A DNA stretch of 64,000 nt, from assembly GCF_900090195.1 (NCBI RefSeq), contig NZ_LT607803.1:248001-312000 (forward strand). Direction: 5' to 3'. This stretch comes from Variovorax sp. HW608 (GTDB lineage: Bacteria > Pseudomonadota > Gammaproteobacteria > Burkholderiales > Burkholderiaceae_C). Made by a program: the position numbers and the translations under genes. The notes under the pieces are model-generated. The model did not search any database and was not told where the DNA came from. It worked only from the letters and a program-made list of their open reading frames with translations. The stretch's first letter is position 1; each line of letters begins with the position of its first letter. This document shows, piece after piece, positions 63,698 through 64,000 of this stretch.

Positions 63698-64000
63698 GGT
63701 TCCCCTTTCAGGTGTTCGTTGAAAGCGTTGGCCGATCCTACTGCCGGGGTGTGCGCTCAGTGATGTCGCGGCGCAACGAGCGTTCCGAAGCGTGAAGGAA
63801 TTGGCTGGGTGGGGAGATGGCTGTGTCAGCAGTCTTCGATGGCTAAGGCCAGCTGTGTGGGATGGGGGGCTTGCCACTGGCACGAGAGATATGGGCTCAC
63901 CTGGGCGGCATGCGCCCTGACCAGCGTAGATCACGCGGGGGCGACGGTGCGGCTGTGGCGATCGCTCGTCGCCGGCCAGATGTCCACCTGCTTCCGGAAG

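Noticed and set aside
1..64000. CRISPR array
   Set aside because: No regularly spaced identical repeats of 24-40 bases were found, and no cas genes.

Overview
High-GC bacterial chromosome. The gene content (AcnD/PrpF methylcitrate operon with a ScfR-type regulator, DUF2844/DUF3443 pair, many LysR regulators, a Bv3F-type H-NS with a long Ala/Lys tail, a fused polyamine-type permease, TAAAAT-box leaderless starts) fits Burkholderiales, family Comamonadaceae, most like Variovorax. This assignment is inference from gene families; no rRNA or other taxonomic marker is present, and I see no complete tRNA gene.

Layout. 1-6.8 kb: two large signalling proteins on the minus strand, a REC-PAS protein cut by the window edge and an 1,840-aa kinase/ATPase/histidine-kinase hybrid. 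6.9-8.8 kb: scar tissue with a LysR remnant, a Tn3-family transposase remnant and one copy of a dispersed repeat. 8.8-14.8 kb: DinG helicase, a SWIM protein and a SNF2 helicase. 15.4-17.2 kb: a translationally coupled DUF2844-DUF3443 secreted pair.

17.5-33.5 kb is a coherent accessory catabolic locus: an ETF-linked DAO-family dehydrogenase (with etfB, etfA), a DoeA-like M24 hydrolase, a C26 glutamine-amidotransferase-fold hydrolase, an exported CocE-like hydrolase, and a minus-strand operon of polyamine-type ABC transporter (ATPase, binding protein, fused permease), MmgE/PrpD protein, N-formylglutamate amidohydrolase and LysR regulator, with a HutD gene divergent from it. A 14-bp motif is shared by the divergent dehydrogenase/M24 promoter and, in tandem, the region upstream of the CocE gene. 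The substrate is unknown; a gamma-glutamyl, N-acyl or cyclic amino compound is my best inference.

33.5-35.7 kb: fragments of accessory genes (HTH protein, truncated YhcG-type nuclease). 35.8-48.7 kb: a two-partner secretion system (TpsB, 2,698-aa TpsA adhesin) followed directly by a response regulator, a 7TM-type histidine kinase and a small ORF. 48.8-53.8 kb: an accessory block in which a 93%-identical 85-bp direct repeat brackets a nitrilase/amidotransferase/LysR module, followed by a truncated FAD oxidase. 53.9-54.7 kb: H-NS-like protein. 55.2-62.7 kb: ScfR-type regulator divergent from prpC-acnD-prpF and a PEP-mutase-superfamily lyase, i.e. propionate catabolism by the methylcitrate cycle. 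62.9-63.7 kb: two small hypothetical proteins.
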